Shown: positions 1-10,131 of the stretch, in pieces
How positions within the stretch are numbered: the stretch's first letter is position 1
Layout: each line of letters starts with the position of its first letter
NCBI RefSeq assembly: GCF_032854445.1
Contig: NC_088306.1
Location: 31,013,157 to 31,077,156 of the forward strand
Source: Liolophura sinensis
Taxonomy: Eukaryota; Mollusca; Polyplacophora; Chitonida; Chitonidae
Length of the DNA stretch: 64,000 nt
Reading direction: 5' to 3'
Made by a program: the position numbers and the translations under genes
The notes under the pieces: model-generated
What the model was told of the DNA's origin: nothing
The model's database searches: none
The model's input: only the letters and a program-made list of their open reading frames with translations

Positions 1-275
1 AAAATCACGACTTATGGGACATCCTGTATGTATATATGGAAAGAATCATATTTTGTAATGTAGCCCAATGGCTTTCAAATATTTAATGACCTCATCAACA
101 ACAATGCTGTTAAATAAATTGAATATAGTTTTGACTGTGTACAACCTTTCCCGAACATGGGCAAAGTCCACCAAAATATATTTGATGCTGTGCTGAACAG
201 CACATCCAACACACTCGGGAGCACTCCTTCCATCAAGAATATAATTGTGTCAAACGACAATGCCCCCTGGGGTCT
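1..275 (-). mobile_element. LINE fragment A: 3' end, C-terminal part of ORF2
   Basis: Reverse-strand 3' end of the LINE family that fills this window. It matches, in the same orientation, the stretches near 23940-24130 and 39560-39760, which follow the RNase H domain and encode a conserved Cys-rich tail (on the coding strand, a C-V-G-C type motif). The frame is broken. It stops abruptly at about 275, where another LINE copy starts on the other strand. Confidence 0.75.
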
Positions 276-911
276 CCGAGGTAAAGATAATAGGACCTCA
301 GCCCTCAAGGCAAGCTTGTCGTAAAAAGCGACTAACCTAGAGCTCTACCGTGTGGGCCCTGTGAATATAATAGGCTCACTTCTATTCGGTTGTGTGAGAG
401 GCAACTGGGGAGCGACCTGTTTGCCGTGGGTTGTAACTGTAATCTCCCAGGACGAGGTCCTGGCGGTTGAGGGCGTGTAGATCTCGCGAGATCCTCACGT
501 CCAACACGTCACTTCGGCCCTTGCTTGGAGAGAGACGGGTGGTCAGCTGGGCCCGGTCTGATCAATCGGCTTGGTCACGTCTTGCCTCTGCGTGGTCCCA
601 AAATTTCTCATTGACACCACTCCTATATCCGTTATTTCTGAAATTTCGTTTGCGGGACTAAGTGTGAGTTTGTCGACTAGTACGTGCCTGATATGTGACC
701 TTATTCACCCGGAGAAAGACGGAAGAGCTCATTGTGGGGAATTGGGTTTGCTTAATAAGCCCATCAAGTCGAGTATACCTGTGGAGTCCTTGGTGTTTTT
801 CCTGCTGGGTATTTCCAGGTTCAGACATCGCCCTTGTTGGAACTCCCTGGCGGGTCATAAACACGTGAGGTGAATTCTATATCCATTATGTCTTCCCTAA
901 ACCTTTCGTCT
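276..911 (+). mobile_element. LINE fragment B: 5' UTR only
   Basis: Conserved 5' leader of the LINE family, starting with the GGGGT-TCC-type block just after a short C run and continuing through the segments around 370-480 and 540-660 that recur in copies C, D, E, H, I and K. It ends where the leader of copy C begins, so ORF1 and ORF2 are absent here. A stretch in one frame (467-661) stays open, as it does in several other copies, but there is no evidence that it is translated. Confidence 0.75.
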
Positions 912-3259
912 AATATCTCTGTGGGGTATCCAGGGTAAAATGAATAGGTCCTCAGCCTTCTAGGCAAGCTTGTCGCAGAAGGCGACTAACCTAGAGCTCT
1001 CCCGTATGAGCCCGGTGAATATACTAGGCTCACATCTTTTTGGTTGTATGAGAGGCAACCGGGGAACCACATGTTTAGAGTGAGTTGCAATCCGTAATCT
1101 GTGAGTATCGGATCCTGGTGGCTAACGGCGTCTTGGTCCGACACACCACTTTGGCCCTGAATTGAAGAGAGACGGGAGGTCACATTGGCTGGGTCGTATC
1201 ATTCGGCTTGGTGGACGTCTTGCCTTTGAGTGTTCACAAAATTTCTCCCTGACACCACTCTTTAGAGAGGATATGTTATTTCTGGAATTCTGTTTGTGGG
1301 ACTACGTTTTGAGGCTGCGGCTCATGGGTCAATCGAGTAGTACGAGTCTGATGTGTGACCTTATTCAGTGGATGGGAGACAGAGAAACTCGAGGTGGGGT
1401 TTGCTCATTAAGACCATCTGTTCGAGTGTACGTCATGTGGAGTCTTGGGTGTGTATCTTGTTGGGTATCGCCAGATTCACACATCGCCCCTGTTGGCACT
1501 CCTTGATGAGTGTGAAACACGTGGGGTGAATTCTTATCTAATATCTATTATGTTTTCCCTAAACCTTTCACTGAACGTCTCTAAAGTATCTATTCGATCC
1601 TCCTCTCAGCCGACTTCAGGTGCTAATAAAAAGAGGAAGTTAGAGCTTTTCTCCAACCCGCTTGATAATGAGCATGGCAATTAGCCGGGATTTATGGTTC
1701 TCTCCACTAGGAGTGAACAAAAGCCGGCCTCTAATATCCCTCCTTCCCTATTAAAAGGGGATTTAGAAGGCGCAGCCGACACTTTATACAGCGTCAAAAA
1801 AAACCCTATGATCCAGAAACACTCATCGACTGTTTCCAGGAACAACAATCTAAAAATTGATTAGCTAAATAATATTTCTTTAATAATATTAAATAATATT
1901 TCGGATACATCTGTTTACACGTCCCCTCACGATTCCCTGAACAGCTGTCAACCCTGAATAACCATGAATCTTCTCACTCCAAAAATAAAGATGACAAAAT
2001 AAGTTCAACAATAAACCTCAAAATATAATAAAAACCTAGAGGCCCCACAGAGCGTACCTCTGAGGCCACTAGGGATCTTATCCAAATTTTGTATAAGTTT
2101 GGATTGTTGAAGCACGCTGCTCTTTCAACATCAGATGCGGATGTCATGGATACATCACATGCACAGAGGAGCTCTTCCAGCCGATCTCCACGCAAGGGTC
2201 GTCCTCGGTCCTAACACAAAGATAAATCTCCTATACGTCTAACCCTCCGTCTTCCTCGGACATGACGCTTATATTGTCTATATATGACAAAATTATAAGG
2301 ATCGCACTTGAGATGTCCTGTGAGGCTGATATCACTCCAGAGGCTCTCAATGCAGCAGCTGATCCTATGCTAAAATTTAATGAGCTTGTTTTACGAGCTG
2401 CTGATAAAACTATCTTTAGGTCCTAGACATATTCAGAAATCAAAACTTGCCTGGTGTACGGCAATAATTTAAACCAGTTTCGCATTTTTGGACCGATGAT
2501 TAATCTAGTCCAAGGGACGACCTTATTGGCGTAACTTGGTTTCATGTATTATGTCAAAAACGCCAATGCGTAAGGTTTGGAACATGGTTCAGAAACATAA
2601 GGGCAAAAGTAATAAAGCAAAATTCAGCATTTGAAAGACGGGGATAATATATTAACCTCTCCATCTGATAAAACCAATAAACCTCATATGAAACAATTTT
2701 CAAGAAATCTTCTGATATGAATTATACTAAAGAATTCCAGCATATTAAAAACCAGAAGGAGAGAATTAAATTGTCCTTTTCTTCAAAGAATTTGGAAGAC
2801 TATAATCGTCTTTTGTCACTCGAAGATCTTAAAACTGCACTAAAAATGCAGATGATGATATTATGTGCATTCCAGATATTATATATAAGCATTTGAACCA
2901 TTTACCAAGTGACTCTTTTTGACCTACTTAATATTGTTTGGATAACTGGTGGGGTTTTTTTGCCACCGTGATGGAGGGAGGCGTGTATTTTTCCGGTTCC
3001 TAAACTGGGTAAGGATCATACTGATCCAAATATTTACCGTCTTATAGCTCTTACCAGCTGTGTCTGTAAGAGTATGGAACAGATAGACATGTTAGGTTTC
3101 TTGAAACCAAAAAGTTTTTATCTAATATTCAATGTGGTTTTCATCAAGGTCGATCCACTTTAAATGAGCTTGTACGGTTTAAAACTTTCATTCGTAAAAG
3201 TTTTGTTAATAATGAACATGTGGTGTCCATATTTTGTGACCCAGAAAACGCCTACGACA
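912..3259 (+). mobile_element. LINE fragment C: 5' UTR, deleted ORF1, partial ORF2
   Basis: The leader (912-1545) is followed by ORF1 remnants (1555-2250). Only the N-terminal and C-terminal thirds remain; the CCHC knuckle region is missing. ORF2 follows (2260-3259), with the endonuclease core deleted so that the sequence passes straight into the linker and the start of the reverse transcriptase (conserved block at 2560-2640, and a fragment near 3230-3259 corresponding to the block just before the catalytic box). Stops occur in all frames. It ends inside the RT domain at the junction with copy D. Loss of the 3' end is not what target-primed reverse transcription produces, so a later deletion or recombination is likely. 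Confidence 0.75.
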
Positions 3260-3289
3260 CCGGTTTTGTGAGAGGCAATCGGGAAGCTA

Positions 3290-4235
3290 CAGTCAAACCT
3301 GTACTTACGGCCACCTGTAATCAGTGTCCATCTGCCGTAAACGGCCACTCTCTGTCGCGATCAAACAATTTGCCATGTTAAACGACCCGTAATATGCGTG
3401 CACCTGTCCACCGCGTCCAGCGGCCCATATATTTTACCACCAAGTTCTATGTCAGCCTGTCCTGAGCGGCCGAGACATTCAACAGTAATGATGATTGCTG
3501 CATCGGACATTCAAGAATTTCAAAATGGCGACCACCCGACTTCAATAGTTTTTGTAGTGATTAAAAGTTACAACCTGCCACTTTATGATGACTAGTGAAA
3601 TGTGAACATTATTGGTCAATAGCACTGAAGTCTATTGTTCTTTGATCAGGCCTAGCTGGTTATCATAGGTCCCCGCTATGAATGCCATAAACAGTGGGCA
3701 AACTCCGATATAATCGGATATAATCTGACCTCCTGTGGTTCTTTTCATGAATGGTTTCTTTGACAAATTATCTGGCTTGTTTTGCCATTATCTTTGCAGG
3801 CAAATGGTGGTGTGTTTTCATTTCGCGTGGCCAAAATATTGCCTCTGCCGGACACATGGAGAAACTGATCTTCCTTCACTCGTATAAATGATGGGAAGAA
3901 AGTTCTTTTGTCATGCGTGCCCTCACCTGAAACTCTTTCTCTAATCGCCTGTTAAATGCGTGAAGTCCATAGATCTACCCCACAAAACTGGAAATTATTA
4001 AGTTATTATTTTACTACAATTGTTATATTTCTATGAAATTTATGTAGCAGAACAAATTAGTGCTGTAACAATTATGTATAAGATAATTATGTAGGCCTAC
4101 ATGTGCCCATTTCCTGAAACTTAATTAAGTTGTGTGATTTGGCTTGGTCTTCACAACCTGTCTTATGTGGCGAACTGTCATATGCGGCCACTTTTTACGT
4201 GTCCCTTCACTGGCCGCATACAACAGGTTTGACTA
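3290..4235. mobile_element. Non-autonomous TIR DNA transposon, TA target site
   Basis: A 946-bp insertion inside a LINE leader. The left end (CAGTCAAACCTGT followed by a CGGCCA block) and the reverse complement of the right end (TAGTCAAACCTGT, then GCGGCCA) form imperfect terminal inverted repeats of about 25 bp. A TA dinucleotide flanks each side (3288-3289 and 4236-4237). Removing the element and one TA restores the leader sequence at the same length as in other copies. It contains no credible reading frame. The TA target suggests mobilisation by an IS630-Tc1-mariner enzyme, but the superfamily is not proven. Confidence 0.7.
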
Positions 4236-4729
4236 TACTTGTTTGCCGTGGGTTGTGACTCGTATTCCCCCAGGACGGGATCCTGTTGGTTGAGGTCGTG
4301 TTGGTCTTGCGAGATCCTCATGTCACGTAGGACCTTCCTTGGAGAGAGTCGCGTGTTCGGATGGGCCCAATCCAATCGATTGGCTTGGTCACGCCTTGCC
4401 TCTGCGTGGTCCCAAAGTTTCTCCATAACATTTAAAGGAGAATAAATGATGTTTTCCAACTTATGTTTGTGGAATGACGTTTGAGGCGCTGGCTCAAGTA
4501 GTTCGTGTCTGATGTATGCTACATTCTTCATTGGGTGAGAGACGGAATTCGGTATGCATATCAAGGCCCTCTGTTTGAGTACACCTCATGTTCTTGGTGT
4601 CTTTCCTGTTGGGTATCCCCAGGTTTAGAAATCTACATGCCATGCCTTCTTTAAGCCTCTCCTCAAATGTCGGGTAGTATAAATATCGGGCCTTCTTCAC
4701 AGCCAATTTCAAGTGTTGAAAAAAAAAGA

Positions 4730-4875
4730 TTTATTTATTTATTTGATTGGTGTATTACGCCGTACTCAAGAATATTTCTGCTAACATTATGGCGGGAGGA
4801 AACTGGGCACAGCCCGGGAAAACCCACAACCATCCGCATGTTGCTGGCAGACCTTCCCACTTACGGTCGGAGAAG
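4730..4875 (-). mobile_element. tRNA-type SINE, 5'-truncated, inserted in LINE D ORF1
   Basis: Reverse-strand copy of the SINE family also found at 18466, 28077, 32796 and 33807. It shows the (TTTA)n tail, the GATTGGTGT-TTACGCCGTACTC block and the central CCCGGG-containing core. The tRNA-like head is missing. It interrupts LINE ORF1 after an A-rich stretch; any target-site duplication is obscured by A-rich sequence. Confidence 0.75.
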
Positions 4876-5805
4876 AAAAGAAAGAAATTTTATCGGACTC
4901 ATTATATGTTGATAACGGACAGGTCAGTTGGTCGGCTTTTGCCGTTCTCTCGAGTGAAGAGAAGCCAGCTTCCAAAATTTTATCCATATTACTGAAAAGG
5001 GCCTTGCTGGGTGCAGCCGGTAATTTAAAAATGTTTAAAAATTACGATCTGGAGACAGTTTTATTGAATAATTCCGGAAATAACAATCAAACAATTTCTT
5101 AAGTTTAAACAAAACAACAGATAGTCCTCTTTGTATATCTCCTCCTTATTTCCTGGACAGCTGCTGGGGAATTATACGTGACAGGGATTAGGATATCATT
5201 GACTTATCAGAAGAGGAAATCTGCACAGAACTGAAATTAAAGTGTGTAACCAGGGTGAAACCCTTCACTACTAAGAACGTTGGTAACATCCTTTAACTAA
5301 AGACACATTTTCTGTCCTTCAACAGTAAATCTCTTCCGTCCTATATCTACATTGGCCCATATAGGGTTAGTTTGAACTTATATATTCCAAATCTAACACT
5401 TTGTTTTACATGCCAAAAGTTTAGTCAAGGAAAAGGCCAATGTGAAAATAAACTGGTTTGTTTTCGGTGCGGCAGTGAGAGTCATTTCGACTGTAGCAGC
5501 ACAGTTAATTGCCTCAATAGCGGCTGGGCACATGGGCTTGTCTAGGGACTGTCCACCTTTCGTTAAAGTAAAGAATAAAATAGATTTAAAAATTCGAATA
5601 ATATTCCCTATCTGGAGGCCCGGAAATTGGCCTCCCTTTCTAGTACTACTGAGCAGCCTTCGTTTGCTAATGTTGTCTACTAAGGACCCTATCCAAACTT
5701 TTAATACGTTTGGGTCGTTGGAGAACATTGGTCCTTCAATATCAAATGAGGATTTGATGGATACATCACCCGCACCATGGAAATCTTCCAGCTGATCTCC
5801 GAGGA

Positions 5806-6393
5806 AATCTCCCCCGTGGGCTTTCCGGGGTGATAAGAATAGGACCTCAACCCTCTAGGCAAGCTTGTCGTAAAAGTCGACTAACCTAGAGCTCTCCTGT
5901 GTGAGCCTGGTGAGCATAATAGGCGAATATCTTCCCGGTTGTGTGAGAGGCAACGGGCGAGCGACCTGTTTGCCGTGGGTTGCGACCCGTAATCTACGAG
6001 GACGGCCTCATGGTGACTGAGGGTGTGTTGGTCTTGCGAGATCCTCACGTCCAACACGTCTCTTTGGCCCTTGCTTGCAGAGAGACGGGAGGTCGGATTG
6101 GCCCGGTCCGATCAATCGGTCATGTATAGCCTCTGTGTGGTCCCAATTTCCTCTAAAGCAGCACATCATGTACAGAACAAATGTTATTTCTGAAATATCG
6201 TTTGCAGGACTACGTTTTGAAGCGGTTGTTCATGGGTCAATCAAATAGATTGAATTTAACCTTTGGTATAAACCAATCTGTTCGAGTATGCCTCATATGG
6301 AGTCCTTGATGTCTTTCCTGCTGGGTATTCCCAGGTTGAGGCATCGCCCTTGTTGGCACTCCATGGTGGGTGGGGAACATATGAGGTAAAATT

Positions 6394-6424
<31 letters not shown>

Positions 6425-7525
6425 GTCATGTTGACTTCAAACCCTAATTCAAATGTTTCAAAAGTAAGAATACGGGATTTTCCTCTCGGCCAATTTCAAT
6501 CGCTGACGAAAAGAGGAAGTTAGAGGTTTTATCGGATTCTGTTGATAACGGACAGGACAGTTGACCGGCTTTTATAGATCTCTCAACAAAGAGTGAACAG
6601 AAGCCGGCCTCAAAAATTCATCCATTTGTACTAAAAAGGGCCTTCCATGGTTCAGCAGGTACATTAATAAACGTCAAAAAATTACGAGCCCTTTAAACAG
6701 CTGTCAAGGAATTATACGTGACAGGGATCAGGATATCATTATTTATCAGAAAAGGAAATCTGCACAGATATGAAGTCACAGGGTATTGCCAGAGTGAAAC
6801 GCTCCATTACAAAGAAATCTAGCAACATTATTAAACTAAATTCATATCTTCTGGCCTTCAACAGTAACTCTATTCCGTCGTATATCTACATTGGCCCGAA
6901 TAAGGTCAGTGTGGACTTATATATCTTTGACCCAACACGTTGTTTTAACTATCAAAAATTTGGTCATGGCAAAGGCCAGCATAAAAAAAAACTGGTTTGT
7001 TTTCGGTGCGGTAGTGAAGGTCATAATTATTTTGTCAGTAGCAGCACAGCTAAGTGCAGTGGAGATCACATGGCCTCCTCTAGAGACTGTCCACTTTTCG
7101 TAAAAGAAAACCAAATAATCACTATAACAACTAAAAACAATATATGGTATCAGGATGCCCGCTAACTAGTCTCGCCTCCTAATACTTCACTGCAGACTTC
7201 ATTTGACTATGCGGTCAAGCGAGTAGCATCTGTTACTACTCAAGCACCAATGACTTGGCCCATTGCAAACCAGAAACCTTGTCCTCTTTCTGTTAAACCT
7301 ACTGTTTGACCTACTTTCAGTACTTCCTCAACCCAGACTTTCTCAACACAGACTACCTCAATACAACAGATAAGACCAGCCAATAATACTGACCAATCCG
7401 ATAACCCTAAACCTAATCTATCTAAAAACACAAACATGTCCGGAAATAAACGTCCAAATAATAAGAATAAATCTAATAAAACTAGCGGTCCCACAGAGCA
7501 TCCCTCTCAGGCCACTAATCCCTCC
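5806..7525 (+). mobile_element. LINE fragment E: 5' UTR and ORF1
   Basis: The leader runs 5806-6420 and ends with an (AT)n microsatellite at about 6398-6425 that other copies lack. ORF1 follows to 7525. At 7515-7525 the sequence jumps from ORF1 to the RNase H part of ORF2 through a shared ATCCCT hexamer, which suggests a microhomology-mediated deletion of the endonuclease and reverse transcriptase. Confidence 0.75.
6425..7525 (+). pseudogene. LINE ORF1 (gag-like, CCHC knuckles), degraded
   Basis: Nucleic-acid-binding ORF1 of the LINE. In family terms it is the chaperone that coats the LINE RNA. The best-preserved stretch (6770-7165) keeps three cysteine-knuckle-like motifs: RCFNYQKFGHGKGQ (second Cys lost to Tyr), VCFRCGSEGH, and a third around KCSGDHMASSRDCP. 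Before them lies a conserved block about oligonucleotide-like folds (YIYIGPNKV), and after them a Pro/Thr/Gln-rich low-complexity tail (7240-7480). Stops at about 6565 and 7164 and frame changes break it. Confidence 0.7.
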
Positions 7526-8516
7526 GTTCGGTCTTCGTATACAGGACCATATTGTAGGTGCTAACATCAAGCTAGAGGATATAGCTCCAGTGTCTTTTCC
7601 GGAGTCTCCTCCATGGCTTCTCCCACACCCCAAACTAATATTTGATCTGCGTAAATATAATAAATCAAGTACAAATCCTCTTATAATTCAGCAAAATTTT
7701 GCTGAAATCAAGGCTGATTATATGGATTATAAGTATATATACACTGACGGGTCAAAGGATGAGAACAGGGTTGCGGCTGCGGCTGTCTTAAATCAGCGGG
7801 TCACTTCTCTTCGTCTGCCACCTTCATCTTCTATGTTTTCTGCAGAGGCCAGAGGTATACTCCTGGCCTTATCATATGTTTCCTGTGGGTATGCCAAAAG
7901 GGCAGTGATATGCAGCGACTCGCTGTCTTCCCTTTTGGCAATTCAGAGTAATAACTTTAAAAATCCATTGATACTTGAGATCATAGCCAAACAAAGAAAA
8001 CTAATTAAAAGAGGTAGAAATATTATATTCTGTTGGATGCCGAGTCACACTGGTATCCATAAAAACACCGTCGTGGACAGGGAAGCGAAAGCTGCCCTGT
8101 ATAAACCTGTATATCGGGTTAAAATCCCGTACACTGACATAAAGTCTAATATTTTTAAATATAGTCGTCGCCTTTGGCAGGGTGAATGGGTCTTGCAGAT
8201 CCATAATAAACTGCATGCTATTCATCCTGTCATTTGCTACAATGCCTATACTTGTCAAATGTCTCGTAGAGACCAAGTAGTTTTAACGAGGTGTCGTGTT
8301 CGGCACTCTCATCTGACACACAATTTCATCTTAGATGGAAGCAGTGATCCCGAGTGTGTTGGATGTAATGCAGAATACGGCATCCTATAAACATATCCTT
8401 GTTGACTGTGTTGACTTTGCTCATGTTCGGCAAAGATTCTACACAGTCAACTCTATATATGAATTATTTGACAGCATCGCTGGCGATGTTGTCATAAATT
8501 ATTTGAAGGCTATTCT
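7526..8516 (+). mobile_element. LINE fragment E, continued: RNase H end of ORF2
   Basis: ORF2 C-terminal third, fused to ORF1 by the deletion at about 7520. It ends at about 8516 just before the 3' UTR would begin and is joined there to an endonuclease segment of copy F. The resulting domain order on the DNA (ORF1, RNase H, endonuclease, reverse transcriptase) is artificial and shows that two copies were joined. Confidence 0.7.
7590..8390 (+). pseudogene. LINE ORF2 RNase H domain (266-codon open fragment)
   Basis: Longest open RNase H fragment of the LINE family here. RNase H degrades the RNA strand of the RNA:DNA hybrid during retrotransposition. The four acidic residues of the type I RNase H fold are visible: Asp in YTDGSK (about residue 50), Glu in SAEARGI (about 86), Asp in CSDSLSSL (about 109) and Asp in DREAKAAL (about 164), preceded by a SHTGI motif. 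The Cys-rich tail (ECVGCNAEYG) closes the fragment; a 1-base shift at about 8385 separates it from the remaining tail to 8515. The presence of RNase H after RT places the family in the I superfamily (for example I or Nimb type). It is a fragment without its own start and is not a functional gene. Confidence 0.8.
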
Positions 8517-9004
8517 TGGAAAGTGCATGACGATCTTTGTGGTAGAGATCATTTTCCTATTATACTATAGTATACCACTTCTCATTCTTTAGAACGTGTA
8601 GCTTGGTGGAAATTCGATAAAACAGACTGGATCGTATTTGAGATAGTCTGTGAGGCTGATATCTCTCCAGAGACTCTCAATGCGGCAAATGATCCTGCAT
8701 TAAAATTTAATGAGCTTGTATTACGAGCTGCCGATAAAACTATACCTAAGACCTCGACCCATAGTTCTTACCAGCTGTGTCTGTAGGACTATGGAACGGT
8801 TGATTAACGACAGACTTGTTTGGTTTCTTGAAACCAACAAGCTTTTATCTAATTTCATTGTGGTTTTCGTCAAGGTAGATCTACTTTAGATCATCTTGTT
8901 CGATTTGAAACTTTTATTCGTGATAGTTTTGTTAACAATGAACATGTGGTGTCCATATTTTTCGACCTTGAAAAGGCCTACGACACCAGATGGAAATATG
9001 GTAT

Positions 9005-10003
9005 TGTTATGTATGACTATTTAACGTTTTCATGTACTGTTAGTCTGCGGACCTTTGTGAAAGCATAACAGGCCCTGTTATATGTGTACAGCGCGGACCG
9101 GATCGAAAGCACCTTGTTCAATGCTTTGTTTATTTCACTGGCTGTTCATTGGCTGTTAATTCTGTGTTTAGTTGAATCCACCTGGGACGTATATAAGCCG
9201 TGTTTTCTGTGCAGAGAGGAGGTATTTTTGCTGCATCCACTGGGAGCCAGGAGAGTGTGCGACGCTCTCGTATCGAGTCCATTATTTTGATATGAGCTGG
9301 TGATGCCAGTTTCATTTGGGAGGACAGATTTTTATGCCGGCACCGTTTGTGTACCACTGATGTCTGGTTTATGTGAATTTCTGCGGAAGTCACGTTTATT
9401 TATGTTCGGATCTTTATTATGATTATACAGTGTTGACTGTGTAGTTTGTTTAACACGCTGACCTCACCTGACCGACAAGGTCGTCAAGGACTCTAAACTG
9501 AAGTTTTCAGTTTTGCAAAGGACGTTCGTTCTGCCACAAGGTGACATTACTCTACGTCTCTGAACGGCTCGTTTGTGAGTTTCTGCGGGAGCTGTGACTG
9601 TTCTAAAGTGGATTATACCTCCATGCCTGGATTTACCCGGTGTTGTGCTCTGCGGGTGAGACGTCATTCAAAGGCTTGACTGTTCCAGTTCTGTGAAACC
9701 TGTGTACTGTGTTCGCGTTCGCTAACCTAGCGAAGTACCTGACTGGGACAATTTGTGACTTGTGTGAATTGTGTGTTTATCCCATGGTCTTTACGTTGGA
9801 CCTCCTGGAGTACGTTCCTTGGGATGCAAAGGTGAACTGGAAACTTTTAAAGACCGGTAATACTGATGTGTATGTATTTTTATGTTGTTGTTGTTGAACT
9901 GTCTGTAAAACTGTACGTCTCATTTTATATATATTAAGGATTGTTTACATTGTAATATGAGTCACTGAGTCTGTTTTCTGTTGCTGTTTCCAATACCGTA
10001 ACA
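9005..10003 (+). repeat. 5' LTR (U3-R-U5)
   Basis: Begins TGTTATG directly after the LINE tetramer GTAT and ends GTAACA just before the primer binding site, giving the usual TG...CA ends. Positions 9413-10003 are repeated almost exactly at 13650-14233, which defines them as LTR; 9005-9412 is the U3-like part that the 3' copy lacks. A TATA box lies at about 9190. Confidence 0.8.
9190..9197 (+). promoter_or_regulatory. TATA box in LTR U3
   Basis: TATATAAG-type sequence about 185 bp into the LTR, in the U3 part missing from the 3' LTR. It is the natural pol II core promoter of the element; transcription would start about 30 bp downstream, near the GCAGAGAGG stretch. Confidence 0.5.
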
Positions 10004-10008
10004 GAAAT

Positions 10009-10026
10009 TGGGGGCTTGTCCGGGAA
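10009..10026 (+). other. Primer binding site, tRNA-Pro-like
   Basis: TGGGGGCTTGTCCGGGAA lies five bases after the LTR end. It differs at two positions from the classical tRNA-Pro primer binding site. It would prime minus-strand DNA synthesis. Confidence 0.65.
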
Positions 10027-10131
10027 CTGATTGTTTCCCTTTTGTTTTGCCCTGGATATTTGAAGTTAAACACATGTGAAAAGCGATTGCTTAATTGTAA
10101 CGGTGAATGATTCAGTGGCTAAATATTTACA

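Larger units (their letters stand above)
3260..5805 (+). mobile_element. LINE fragment D: partial 5' UTR and ORF1, split by two insertions
   Basis: This copy starts inside the conserved leader, is interrupted at 3288 by a TA-flanked DNA element (3290-4235), and resumes at 4238 in perfect register with other copies. ORF1 begins near 4640, is interrupted by a SINE (about 4730-4875), and continues to 5805. The knuckle region lies at 5400-5560. Frameshifts and stops are frequent, so no protein is encoded. It ends where the leader of copy E starts. Confidence 0.75.
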
